The position numbers were made by a program, and so were the translations under genes. The notes beneath the pieces were generated by a model. The model ran no database searches. It was not told where the DNA came from and saw only the letters and a program-made list of their open reading frames with translations. A stretch of DNA of 64,000 nt from Lachnospiraceae bacterium (lineage in GTDB: Bacteria > Bacillota > Clostridia > Lachnospirales > Lachnospiraceae): the NCBI GenBank assembly GCA_011959105.1, contig BLLU01000100.1:1-64000 (forward strand). The letters are read 5' to 3'. Below are positions 19,720 through 27,864 of this stretch, in pieces. Numbering within the stretch: position 1 is the stretch's first letter; the number at the start of each line of letters is the position of its first letter.

Positions 19720-21375
19720 ATGAAAAAAACATATGGGGTATGGATTTTTTTATTGGGTATTTTTCTTTTCCTCATGGCGGGTCTGCCGACGCACGCTGAG
19801 GGGGAGCAGGGACGGGTACTGTTCATCAGTTCCTATTCCTACGGATGGGACACCGTCCAGCTTCAGATCGAAGGCTTTGTGGAAGGTCTGGCGCCGGGGA
19901 TTGAGACAGATTACGAATTTATGGATACGAAGCGCCTGGACGTGGAGGCGGCGGAGCAGCTTCTTTACGACAGGCTGAAATATACCCTGACAGTGGTTGA
20001 GCCCTATGACGTGGTGGTGGTAGGGGATGACGCGGCGCTTAAATTTGCCATGGATTACAGGGAGGAGTTGTTCGGCGGTATTCCCATCGTGTTTGAGGGT
20101 ATCAACAATGTGGCCTATGCCAGGGAACTGGCGGAGCGGGATCCTCTGGTTACAGGGGTGGTGGAAGAGTTGTCCCTGGAGAAGAATATAGAGTTGGCCC
20201 TGCTGCTGAAGCCGGACATCAAGAAGATTATCGCGATCCTGGACGATTCTCTCACGGGACAGGCAGAACGGGAGAACTTTTACAGTGCGCAGGAGCAGTT
20301 TCCCGACCTGGTCTTTGGCGAGGTCAATGTGTCGGAATGCAGTACCACGCATCTGCGGAGCAGGCTGTGGCAGCAGGGCGAGGATACCGTGCTGTTCTTT
20401 ATCGTCATGACGGAGGATGAGAGCGGCAATTCCTATACCAATAGGGAAGCCGTTGAGACATTGGTCAAGTACACCAAGGTGCCGGTGATCCGTATGGTGG
20501 ACAGCCGCATTGAGGAGGGACTTCTGGGCGGGTATGTGGTATCCATGAAGGAATCGGGTCTGCTTGCCGGGCAGATGACTACCAGGATCATAGGTGGGGT
20601 GCCGCCTGCCGATATCCCGGTGGCGGAAAGCCCCAATATGTATTATATCAATGAGGAGGAAATGCGTACTTATGGACTGGATACAGGAAAGCTGCCCAAG
20701 GATACTGTGTTGATCAATCACAGGGTCACCTTTTTTGAGAAATATGAGAATGTGATTTTACCCATGGCGGTATTCGGAGTTGCCATGGTGGTGATCCTGG
20801 GGATTGTGGTCTATGATAATCTGCATCGCAGGAAACTGCTCTCGGAACTGGAGGGGGCAAGGACGATTCTGGAATCTGCCTCCCAGCATGATTTCCTGAC
20901 AGGTATTCACAACCGCAGCAAGTTCATGGAGGATCTGACCCAGGCCATTGAGAAGGAGATCCCCTGTACGGTGCTCATGCTGGATATAGATGATTTTAAG
21001 AACATCAATGATGTGTACGGCCATGCGGCGGGGGACGAGGCGCTGAAGCAGGTGGCGGAGCGTATGAAAGCCATGCAGTCCCAGATTCTGACGCCCTATC
21101 GTTACGCGGGAGATGAGTTTATCATGATTCTTCTCAGCGGCCAGGGGAAACTGATCGAGAAAACCGCCTATGGCTGCAGACAGGTTTTTGCCAATGCTTT
21201 CACCATCCAGGGCGCAAAGCGTAAAGTCACAGGCAGCATCGGCGTGGCTACCTATCCAAAGGACGCTACCACGGTGGAACAGTTGATCATGTGCGCAGAC
21301 GAAGCCATGTATCAGGTAAAGAAGAGCGGTAAGAACAAATTTGCGTATTACGGGCAGGAGCCGGAGGATACATAA
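19720..21375 (+). CDS. Diguanylate cyclase with ABC substrate-binding-like sensor
   Basis: A 551-residue membrane protein. A signal peptide/anchor (about 1-27) is followed by an extracytoplasmic ABC_sub_bind-type domain (about 30-335, starting VLFISSYSYGWDT). A transmembrane helix (about 345-370) leads to a cytosolic GGDEF domain. The signature is AGDEF (463-467) instead of GGDEF, a variant known in active enzymes, and the HDFLTGIHNRSKF motif is intact. It should sense an external ligand and change cyclic di-GMP. ATG 19720 has AAGGA 7 bp upstream. Confidence 0.87.
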   Translation: MKKTYGVWIFLLGIFLFLMAGLPTHAEGEQGRVLFISSYSYGWDTVQLQIEGFVEGLAPGIETDYEFMDTKRLDVEAAEQLLYDRLKYTLTVVEPYDVVVVGDDAALKFAMDYREELFGGIPIVFEGINNVAYARELAERDPLVTGVVEELSLEKNIELALLLKPDIKKIIAILDDSLTGQAERENFYSAQEQFPDLVFGEVNVSECSTTHLRSRLWQQGEDTVLFFIVMTEDESGNSYTNREAVETLVKYTKVPVIRMVDSRIEEGLLGGYVVSMKESGLLAGQMTTRIIGGVPPADIPVAESPNMYYINEEEMRTYGLDTGKLPKDTVLINHRVTFFEKYENVILPMAVFGVAMVVILGIVVYDNLHRRKLLSELEGARTILESASQHDFLTGIHNRSKFMEDLTQAIEKEIPCTVLMLDIDDFKNINDVYGHAAGDEALKQVAERMKAMQSQILTPYRYAGDEFIMILLSGQGKLIEKTAYGCRQVFANAFTIQGAKRKVTGSIGVATYPKDATTVEQLIMCADEAMYQVKKSGKNKFAYYGQEPEDT

Positions 21376-21461
21376 CAGGGAAAAAGGGAGGCGCCAGGAC
21401 AGGCGCCTCTCATATTTTTATGGGCTCATCCATACAATAGAGGGAGAATGCAGGATGGGGC

Positions 21462-22463
21462 ATGGGATCTATGGGGATATTTCTGGGAATGCTTGTCCGC
21501 ATGGGGGCAGGGGTGGGGATCTTCCTGTACGGACTGCATCTGATCAGCAGTTACCTGGAGGAATTGGCCGGTCCGGCCATGGAGAAAAGTCTGCGGAGGC
21601 TGACAGCCAATCCCTGGGCCGGAGCGTTGACCGGAACGGTCATAACGGCTATGGTGCAATCCTCCACTGCCGTCACCGTAATGACGGTGAGTCTGGTGGA
21701 CAAAGAGATCATGACGCTGGAGCAGGCGGTAGGCGTGATCCTGGGGGCCAATGTGGGAACCGCCGGGACCGGGGTGATGGCGGCGCTGCCCATCCGGCGG
21801 CTGGCGCCGCTGCTTCTGGCCGGAGGTGCCCTGGCGGTTTTGGCTGTGAGGGGAGGGGAGAAACTGGCTGGCAGAAGGCGGACCGGCGGCATAAAGCTGG
21901 CGGGAGCGCTGGCCATGGGATTGGGCATGCTGCTGCTGGGTATGGAACTGATGCAGGAGGCCATGGTTCCTTACCGTTCTTCGCCGGGGCTGATCCGGCT
22001 TATGTCCGGCCTGGGGCATCCTGTGAGCGGCGTGCTGGGGGGCGCGGTTTTTACGGCCCTGATCCAGTCTTCTTCCGCATCCGTGGCGCTCCTGCAATCC
22101 ATGGCGGCGGAGGGCATGGTGGAACTGCAGCAAAGCGCCTATATCGTCTACGGGCAGAATATCGGCACCTGCGTCACGGCCCTGTGGGCCAGCGCCCGCT
22201 TGAGTCCCGCCGCCCGGAGCTGCGCCCGGCTGCATCTGCTGATCAATCTGCTGGGGACGGCGGCCTTTCTGGCAGCGGATGGGCTGCTGCCGTTGACTGC
22301 CTGGGTCGGTTCCTGGACGCCGAAGAATCCTGCCATGCAGATCGCCAATCTGCATCTCTTTTTTAACCTGGCTTCCACATGCCTGCTGCTGCCTTTCAGC
22401 CGGGGTCTGGTTCAAATTTCCAAAAATTTCTCTTTACTTTTTGGAAAAAAAGTGCTATTGTAA
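21462..22463 (+). CDS. Na/Pi cotransporter family protein
   Basis: A 333-residue membrane protein of the PNaS (NptA/YjbB) family, which moves phosphate with Na+. The two inverted repeats each carry the signature QSS: MVQSSTAVT near residue 65 and LIQSSSASVALLQS near 200. It lacks the C-terminal PhoU-like domain that many relatives carry, so it is a core-only version. Start choice among nearby ATGs is uncertain by a few residues. It lies far from the Pst system in this window. Confidence 0.85.
   Translation: MGSMGIFLGMLVRMGAGVGIFLYGLHLISSYLEELAGPAMEKSLRRLTANPWAGALTGTVITAMVQSSTAVTVMTVSLVDKEIMTLEQAVGVILGANVGTAGTGVMAALPIRRLAPLLLAGGALAVLAVRGGEKLAGRRRTGGIKLAGALAMGLGMLLLGMELMQEAMVPYRSSPGLIRLMSGLGHPVSGVLGGAVFTALIQSSSASVALLQSMAAEGMVELQQSAYIVYGQNIGTCVTALWASARLSPAARSCARLHLLINLLGTAAFLAADGLLPLTAWVGSWTPKNPAMQIANLHLFFNLASTCLLLPFSRGLVQISKNFSLLFGKKVLL
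22433..22461 (+). promoter_or_regulatory. Promoter for the T-box/thrS transcript
   Basis: TTTACT (22433-22438), a 17-bp spacer and TATTGT (22456-22461), inside the last codons of the Na/Pi gene and just before the T-box leader. Confidence 0.5.
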
Positions 22464-22469
22464 GCCCAT

Positions 22470-22715
22470 AGGTAAAGCGTTGATGGGAAGAGTACCTTGT
22501 GGGAATCCCCAGAGAGGGCGGCTGCGGCGGATGCCGTATGGTGTGAGCAGGCCCGGAGGAAAGCATGGGAAGACCGCCCCGGAGCGGCTTTAACAGAGCA
22601 CGCAACTCTGCGTTACGGAGGAATCAAGGTGGTCAGAGCCTTAACGGTCCTGGCAACAAGGGTGGAACCGCGTATTTTACGTCCCTTGCAATAGAGATAT
22701 TGCAGGGGATTTTTG
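22470..22715 (+). promoter_or_regulatory. T-box leader (tRNA-Thr sensing), with terminator
   Basis: A T-box riboswitch, which senses uncharged tRNA and controls readthrough into downstream genes. The diagnostic T-box sequence AACAAGGGTGGAACCGCG is at 22655-22672. The terminator TCCCTTGCA/TGCAGGGGA plus T-run is at 22682-22715. Stem I shows AGTA near 22490 and AGAGAGG near 22511. The trinucleotide ACC at 22573-22575, preceded by GAAG, is a plausible threonine specifier, which fits thrS downstream. The specifier is my reading without a folded model. Confidence 0.92.
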
Positions 22716-22800
22716 TATGCGGAAAAGCCCGGAGCGGAGCATCGGCCTGCGGGCAGGGACGAAATACGGGTACTCTGTATTCAGGAAAGGAGAGAAGGAA

Positions 22801-23046
22801 ATGTGTAAAGTAAAAGAAATCGCAAAAAACTGTTTTAAGGGGGAACTGACGCTGCCTAAGGCAATGTTGTGGCTCATAGGGGCAGTCTGCCTGCTGGGAG
22901 GAATTGTATATGGCTTAAAGACCGCTCCCATGACCCATGGTGTAATGATTGGCAGCAACAACGGGAACAATAACGGCAATAACAGCGGAAACGGCCATAA
23001 GGAAGAGGAAGAAGAAACGCCTGCGGAAGACGCCGGGCAGAACTGA
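22801..23046 (+). CDS. Small single-pass membrane protein, 81 aa
   Basis: A small ORF between the T-box and thrS with a strong ribosome site (AAAGGAGAGAAGG). Residues 19-40 form one hydrophobic helix (AMLWLIGAVCLLGGIVYGL). The C-terminal tail is an Asn/Gly run (NNGNNNGNNSGNG) followed by an acidic stretch. It would be cotranscribed with thrS and so be under threonine control. I do not recognise a function; the low-complexity tail resembles short surface-exposed tails. Confidence 0.65.
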   Translation: MCKVKEIAKNCFKGELTLPKAMLWLIGAVCLLGGIVYGLKTAPMTHGVMIGSNNGNNNGNNSGNGHKEEEEETPAEDAGQN

Positions 23047-23089
23047 GACCGCCATTTTAAGCGGAACTTAATTTATAGAAGGAGAAAAT

Positions 23090-25051
23090 ATGAAGATTAT
23101 TTTAAAAGACGGCTCCGTGAAGGAGTATGAGGAGAGCAGGAGCGTATACGACATTGCCATGGACATCAGCGAGGGCCTGGCCAGAGCGGCCTGCTGCGCC
23201 AAAGTGGACGGGGAAGTGGTGGATCTGCGCACCATGGTGGAACAGGACTGCCGGCTGGAAATCTGTACGGCCAGGGAGCCCGAGGGATTGGCGGCGCTGC
23301 GCCATACCACTTCCCATGTGCTGGCAGAGGCGGTGAAGCGGGTGTTCCCGGAGGCGAAACTGGCCATCGGTCCCAGCATCGAGGAAGGCTTCTATTATGA
23401 TTTTGACCATGAGGCCTTTTCCCGGGAAGACCTGGACCGGCTGGAGGCGGAGATGAAAAAGATCGTGAAGGAGGGGGCGCGGCTGGAGAAGTTTTTACTT
23501 CCCAGGGAAGAGGCTATCCGTTTCATGGAAGAGAAGGGCGAACCTTACAAGGTGGAACTGATTCAGGATCTGCCCCAGGATGCGGAGATATCCTTTTACA
23601 GGCAGGGAGAGTTTGTTGACCTGTGCGCAGGCCCTCACCTGATGAACACCAAGGGGGTGAAGGCATTTAAACTGACTTCCTCCTCCATGGCCTACTGGAG
23701 AGGGGATTCCAACAAAGCCCGCCTGCAGCGCATCTACGGCACGGCCTATGCGGGTAAGGAGGAACTGGCGGCACATCTGGAGCGCATGGAGGATGCCAAA
23801 CGCCGGGATCACAACAAACTGGGCCGGGAGATGGAACTGTTCACCACTGTGGACGTAATCGGCCAGGGGCTGCCTCTGCTGATGCCCAGAGGGGCTAAGA
23901 TCATCCAGACCATGCAGCGTTGGATTGAGGACCTGGAGGACAATGAGTGGGGCTATATCCGTACCAAGACGCCCCTGATGGCCAAATCCGACCTGTACAA
24001 GATTTCCGGCCACTGGGACCACTACAAGGACGGTATGTTTGTCATGGGAGACGAGGAGAAGGACAAGGAAGTTTTTGCCCTGCGTCCCATGACCTGCCCT
24101 TTCCAGTACTATGTGTATAAAGCCACCCAGCATTCCTACCGCGATCTGCCCCTGCGCTACGGCGAGACTTCCACGCTGTTCCGCAACGAGGATTCCGGCG
24201 AGATGCACGGACTGACCAGGGTGCGCCAATTTACCATTTCCGAGGGTCATTTGATTGTCAGACCCGACCAGATGGTGGAGGAGTTCAAGAAATGTCTGGC
24301 GCTGGCAAAACATTGCCTGCAGACCCTGGGAGTGGAGGAGGATGTGACCTACCATCTGTCCAAATGGGATCCGGATAACCGGGAAAAGTATATCGGGGAA
24401 CCCCAGGTGTGGGAAGAGACCCAGCAGCATATGCGGGACATCATGAAGGAATTGCAGATTCCCTATGTGGAGGATGTGGGCGAAGCCGCTTTCTACGGTC
24501 CCAAGATCGACATCAATGCCAGGAATGTGTACGGCAAGGAAGATACCATGATCACCATCCAGTGGGATGCCCTGCTGGCAGAGCAGTTTGACATGTATTT
24601 CATCGACCAGAACGGCGACAAGGTGCGTCCCTATATCATCCACAGGACTTCCATGGGCTGCTATGAGCGCACGCTGGCATGGCTGGTGGAAAAATACGCT
24701 GGCAAGTTCCCTACATGGCTGTGTCCGGAGCAGGTGCGCATCCTGCCCATCTCCGAAAAATACGAAGCCTATGCCCAGTCCGTTCGCGGAGAGCTGAAGA
24801 AAAACGGCGTGCTGGCGGAAGTGGACGGCCGCTCCGAGAAAATCGGCTTCAAGATCCGGGAGGCCCGGCTGGCCAAAGTGCCCTACATGCTGGTGGTGGG
24901 CGAGCAGGAGGAGGCAGGCGCTCTGGTGTCCGTCAGAAGCCGTTTTGCGGGCGACGAGGGACAGAAGCCGTTGGCGGAGTTCATAGGCCAGATCTGCGAG
25001 GAAATCCGCACCAGGACCATACGGAAGGAAGAGATCCCGGAAGAAAAATAA
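23090..25051 (+). CDS. thrS: Threonyl-tRNA synthetase
   Basis: A 653-residue class II synthetase that charges tRNA-Thr. It has an N-terminal TGS domain (about 1-62), the editing domain with HTTSHVLAEAVKRVFP and the second zinc-like motif, then the catalytic core with MTCPFQYYVYK and GLTRVRQFTISEGH, and a C-terminal anticodon-binding domain (from about 540). AGAAGGAG precedes ATG 23090. Length and motif order match the family. Expression is expected to rise when threonyl-tRNA is scarce, through the T-box upstream. Confidence 0.98.
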   Translation: MKIILKDGSVKEYEESRSVYDIAMDISEGLARAACCAKVDGEVVDLRTMVEQDCRLEICTAREPEGLAALRHTTSHVLAEAVKRVFPEAKLAIGPSIEEGFYYDFDHEAFSREDLDRLEAEMKKIVKEGARLEKFLLPREEAIRFMEEKGEPYKVELIQDLPQDAEISFYRQGEFVDLCAGPHLMNTKGVKAFKLTSSSMAYWRGDSNKARLQRIYGTAYAGKEELAAHLERMEDAKRRDHNKLGREMELFTTVDVIGQGLPLLMPRGAKIIQTMQRWIEDLEDNEWGYIRTKTPLMAKSDLYKISGHWDHYKDGMFVMGDEEKDKEVFALRPMTCPFQYYVYKATQHSYRDLPLRYGETSTLFRNEDSGEMHGLTRVRQFTISEGHLIVRPDQMVEEFKKCLALAKHCLQTLGVEEDVTYHLSKWDPDNREKYIGEPQVWEETQQHMRDIMKELQIPYVEDVGEAAFYGPKIDINARNVYGKEDTMITIQWDALLAEQFDMYFIDQNGDKVRPYIIHRTSMGCYERTLAWLVEKYAGKFPTWLCPEQVRILPISEKYEAYAQSVRGELKKNGVLAEVDGRSEKIGFKIREARLAKVPYMLVVGEQEEAGALVSVRSRFAGDEGQKPLAEFIGQICEEIRTRTIRKEEIPEEK

Positions 25052-25297
25052 TTTGCATAAAAAATGTTTTCTCCGTCCATACTGATGAAAGGAACATTTA
25101 TGTTTCTGCTGGAAGCCAGACAAGTGCCGGGCGCCAGTGGCAGGTCGGGGGCCGTGGGCTGCAAGCGCTAACGGCTTTCGAAAGCCGGCGTCGGCGCCTG
25201 ATTTCCCGATTTGGGCGCAGCCCCAAACCTGGCTTCCTGTAAGCACGGAATCAGTGTCGAGGAAGGTGCCCGCCGGAGCGGGCGGATGGAGGAAGCG
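25052..25297 (+). other. Structured, GC-rich intergenic segment
   Basis: No gene is seen in this gap. It holds a perfect palindrome CGGCTTTCGAAAGCCG (25172-25187), a distant inverted pair GGAAGCCAG/CTGGCTTCC (about 25112 and 25233), and a short GCCCGC/GCGGGC hairpin just before the next gene. Together they could fold into a multi-arm RNA or be a decayed repeat element. Confidence 0.35.
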
Positions 25298-25618
25298 ATG
25301 ACGGATTTAAAGTGTACTGTGGAAAACTGCGTGTACAACAAGGAAAAACTGTGTTCCAAAGGGGACATCATGGTGGGCGGCAAGCATGCCTGCTGTGACA
25401 ACGAGACCTGCTGCGAGAGCTTTCTTCCCAGAAAGGGATCCAGCAATTCCTACAGTAACTGTACCTGCCACCCCACCAGCAATATCAGTATCGACTGTGA
25501 GGCCGCCAAGTGTACGTATAATGACAATTATAAGTGTACTGCGGAACATGTGGATATCCAGGGCTGTGGCGCGTGCGATTGCAGGGAGACGCTTTGCGCC
25601 ACCTTCAAGGAGGCGTAA
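25298..25618 (+). CDS. DUF1540 domain cysteine-rich protein
   Basis: A 106-residue protein with two copies of the DUF1540 pattern (LKCTVENCVYNKEKLCS and IDCEAAKCTYNDNYKCT) and 16 cysteines, suggesting metal binding. DUF1540 proteins are common in clostridia and have no settled function. ATG 25298 is chosen over 25286 because GGAGG (25288-25293) then lies at proper distance. It is followed by a strong terminator. Confidence 0.85.
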   Translation: MTDLKCTVENCVYNKEKLCSKGDIMVGGKHACCDNETCCESFLPRKGSSNSYSNCTCHPTSNISIDCEAAKCTYNDNYKCTAEHVDIQGCGACDCRETLCATFKEA

Positions 25619-25633
25619 GCCGGGGATTCCGGC

Positions 25634-25672
25634 ACCGGCGGCATACCCCGGAGGGGGTACCGCCGGTTTTTA
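25634..25672 (+). terminator. Terminator after the DUF1540 gene
   Basis: ACCGGCGGCATACCCC pairs with GGGGGTACCGCCGGT around a short loop, then TTTTT. Confidence 0.9.
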
Positions 25673-25692
25673 CATATTTTTGCATAATATTG

Positions 25693-25721
25693 TTGACAGG
25701 GCAGATAATGTCTGGTATACT
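25693..25721 (+). promoter_or_regulatory. Promoter of the infC-rpmI-rplT operon
   Basis: A consensus TTGACA (25693-25698), 17-bp spacer, and TATACT (25716-25721). Confidence 0.85.
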
Positions 25722-25728
25722 TTTTTAG

Positions 25729-25910
25729 TGCGTAAAGCGCAAACAACAAAGCAGAGCATCCACTCTCACCTTACGGCGGCAGGCTGGTAAGTGTTTATAA
25801 AGGAAGATTTCAAAATGGCTGGCAGTTAAGACATACTGGGAGCATTTTGGCGGATTGGACTTTTAAGTGGATGGTTATGCTATCCACTTTTTCTTATGGA
25901 GGGTAAAGCC
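25729..25910 (+). promoter_or_regulatory. infC operon leader with attenuator hairpin
   Basis: About 180 nt of untranslated leader. It ends with the hairpin AAGTGGAT/ATCCACTT (25865-25889) followed by a T-rich run, a terminator placed directly before the infC ribosome site. Ribosomal protein L20 leaders in Bacillota control this operon by autogenous feedback, so this is probably such an element; I could not match the full L20-leader fold by eye. Confidence 0.65.
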
Positions 25911-26417
25911 ATTAGCGAATTATTTATCAACGAACAAATCAGAGATCGCGAAGTACGAGTGATCGGAGTGAACGGCGAGCAGTTGGGGGTAATGCAGACC
26001 AGGGAGGCCATGGCGCTGGCGGAAGAGGCCGGCGTGGATCTGATCAAGGTTGTTCCCACGGCCAAGCCGCCTGTGTGCAGGATCGCGGATTACGGCAAGT
26101 ATCGCTATGAGCAGGCGCGCAAGGAGAAGGAAGCCCGGAAAAAGCAGAAAGTGATTGAGATCAAGGAGATCCGTCTGTCACCCAATATCGACACCAATGA
26201 CCTCAACACCAAGATCGGCGCTGCCAGAAAGTTCCTGAGTAAGGGAGACAGAGTGAAGATAACCCTGCGGTTCAGGGGCCGTGAGATGGCGCATATGAAC
26301 AACAGCAGGCACATTCTGGATGATTTTGCCCAGAGTCTGTCAGACATCGCGGTGGTGGAGAAGCCTCCCAAGGTGGAAGGCAGGACATTAACCATGTTTT
26401 TAACTGAGAAGCGCTGA
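25911..26417 (+). CDS. infC: Translation initiation factor IF-3
   Basis: IF-3 binds the 30S subunit and checks start-codon fidelity. The protein begins ISELFINEQIRDREVRVIG and contains the N- and C-terminal IF-3 domains joined by a Lys-rich linker (about residues 65-80). The likely start is ATT at 25911: GGAGGG (25898-25903) lies 7 bp before it, while the upstream ATG at 25896 overlaps that site and has none of its own. AUU starts are a known self-control device of infC. With it the protein has 168 residues. Confidence 0.95.
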   Translation: MSELFINEQIRDREVRVIGVNGEQLGVMQTREAMALAEEAGVDLIKVVPTAKPPVCRIADYGKYRYEQARKEKEARKKQKVIEIKEIRLSPNIDTNDLNTKIGAARKFLSKGDRVKITLRFRGREMAHMNNSRHILDDFAQSLSDIAVVEKPPKVEGRTLTMFLTEKR

Positions 26418-26464
26418 GCCCATTAGTTAAAATAGATTAAGCAAAAATTTAGGAGGAAACCGTT

Positions 26465-26662
26465 ATGCCCAAAATGAAGACAAACAAGTCAGCAGCTAAG
26501 CGTTTTAAGGTGACTGGAACAGGTAAGTTGAAGAGAAACAAGGCTTACAAGAGCCATATCTTAACCAAGAAAACTACTAAGAATAAGAGAAATCTTAGGA
26601 AGCCTGCCATCACGGATGCAACCAATGTAAAGACGATGAAGAAGATTTTGCCTTATTTATAA
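26465..26662 (+). CDS. rpmI: 50S ribosomal protein L35
   Basis: A 65-residue, highly basic protein beginning [20 protein letters not shown], the L35 signature. It lies between infC and rplT in the standard infC-rpmI-rplT order, with AGGAGG upstream. It joins the large ribosomal subunit. Confidence 0.98.
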   Translation: MPKMKTNKSAAKRFKVTGTGKLKRNKAYKSHILTKKTTKNKRNLRKPAITDATNVKTMKKILPYL

Positions 26663-26683
26663 TAGTTTAGGAGGAGATAAGAG

Positions 26684-27040
26684 ATGGCAAGAATTAAAGG
26701 TGGCTTAAATGCCAGGAAAAAGCACAATAGAGTATTGAAGCTGGCCAAGGGTTACAGAGGCGCCAGAAGCAAGCAGTACAGGATTGCGAAGCAGTCCGTT
26801 ATGCGTGCGCTGACCAGTTCTTATGCGGGCAGAAAGCAGAGAAAGCGCCAGTTCAGGCAGCTTTGGATCGCCCGGATCAATGCGGCTGCCAGGCTGAACG
26901 GCCTGTCCTACAGCAAGTTCATGTTCGGTCTCAAGCAGGCCGGCGTGGATATGAACCGCAAGATGCTGGCCGAGATGGCTGTGAACGATGCTGAGGGCTT
27001 CACCACTCTGGCCGAGTTGGCAAAGTCCAAACTGGCGTAA
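26684..27040 (+). CDS. rplT: 50S ribosomal protein L20
   Basis: A 118-residue basic protein starting [20 protein letters not shown], the L20 signature. It binds 23S rRNA early in 50S assembly and in many Bacillota represses its own operon by binding the leader. It is preceded by AGGAGG and followed by a strong terminator. Confidence 0.98.
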   Translation: MARIKGGLNARKKHNRVLKLAKGYRGARSKQYRIAKQSVMRALTSSYAGRKQRKRQFRQLWIARINAAARLNGLSYSKFMFGLKQAGVDMNRKMLAEMAVNDAEGFTTLAELAKSKLA

Positions 27041-27060
27041 ATTTTATGGTGGAATCAAAA

Positions 27061-27091
27061 CCCCCGGAGGGAATAACTCCGGGGGTTTTTA
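27061..27091 (+). terminator. Terminator of infC-rpmI-rplT
   Basis: CCCCCGGAG (27061-27069) pairs with CTCCGGGGG (27077-27085), followed by T5. Confidence 0.95.
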
Positions 27092-27119
27092 TACCCTTGC
27101 TGCATGACAACCCGGGGCA

Positions 27120-27148
27120 TTGACTTTTTGCCGGTTTAAGAATAAACT
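27120..27148 (+). promoter_or_regulatory. Promoter of the two-component/ABC operon
   Basis: TTGACT (27120-27125), a 17-bp spacer and TAAACT (27143-27148). Confidence 0.55.
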
Positions 27149-27197
27149 GAACAAAATGCGGGCAATGCAAAGTAAATCAGGGAAGGAGCGATAAAAC

Positions 27198-27860
27198 ATG
27201 CCATGTAAGATTCTGATTGTAGAGGATGACGCAAATATCGCCAGATATATTCAGACCTGTCTGACTGTGGGGAATTATGAAAGTGAAATCTACAGCGACG
27301 GACTGTCTGCGGTGGAGAGAATCGGCAAAGGGGATTGTGATTTGGTGCTTCTGGACATTATGCTTCCCGGCCTGAATGGCTTCGAAGTAATGGAACATGT
27401 AAAAAAATTCGCAGTACCGGTAATATATCTTACCGCCGTTTGTGATGTGGCCGAAAAGGTGCGTGGGTTGAAATCAGGAGCGGAAGATTATATCGTAAAG
27501 CCCTTTGAAGCCCTGGAGTTGCTGGCAAGGATTGAACTGGTGCTGAAACGCTATCAAAAGACCCGGATTTTGTATACCTATGGGGATATTGTGCTGGATA
27601 CGGAAAGGCATATTGTGGAAAAGGGGGGAGTACAGATTTCTCTTTCCCCAAAGGAATTTGATGTTCTGACTTTTTTCATGCGGCATCAGGATATCGTCAT
27701 CTCCAGGGAGCGCCTGCTTTCGGCGGTCTGGAATTATGATTTTCAAGGGGAGACCAGAACCGTGGACACCCATGTGCAGCAGGTACGCAGGAAATTGAAG
27801 CTGACAGGGCAGTTGGTCGCAGTCCCCACCTATGGCTACAAACTTTTAAAGAGGGAGTGA
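27198..27860 (+). CDS. OmpR-family response regulator
   Basis: A 220-residue regulator with a receiver domain (acidic pocket VEDD, phospho-Asp in LLDIMLPG near residue 53, Lys in VKPFE) and a winged-helix DNA-binding domain (about 125-218, ending YGYKLLKRE). GGAAGGAG precedes ATG 27198. The cognate histidine kinase starts 5 bp after it. Its likely target is the ABC operon behind, as in antimicrobial-peptide-sensing modules. Confidence 0.94.
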   Translation: MPCKILIVEDDANIARYIQTCLTVGNYESEIYSDGLSAVERIGKGDCDLVLLDIMLPGLNGFEVMEHVKKFAVPVIYLTAVCDVAEKVRGLKSGAEDYIVKPFEALELLARIELVLKRYQKTRILYTYGDIVLDTERHIVEKGGVQISLSPKEFDVLTFFMRHQDIVISRERLLSAVWNYDFQGETRTVDTHVQQVRRKLKLTGQLVAVPTYGYKLLKRE

Positions 27861-27864
27861 GGGC

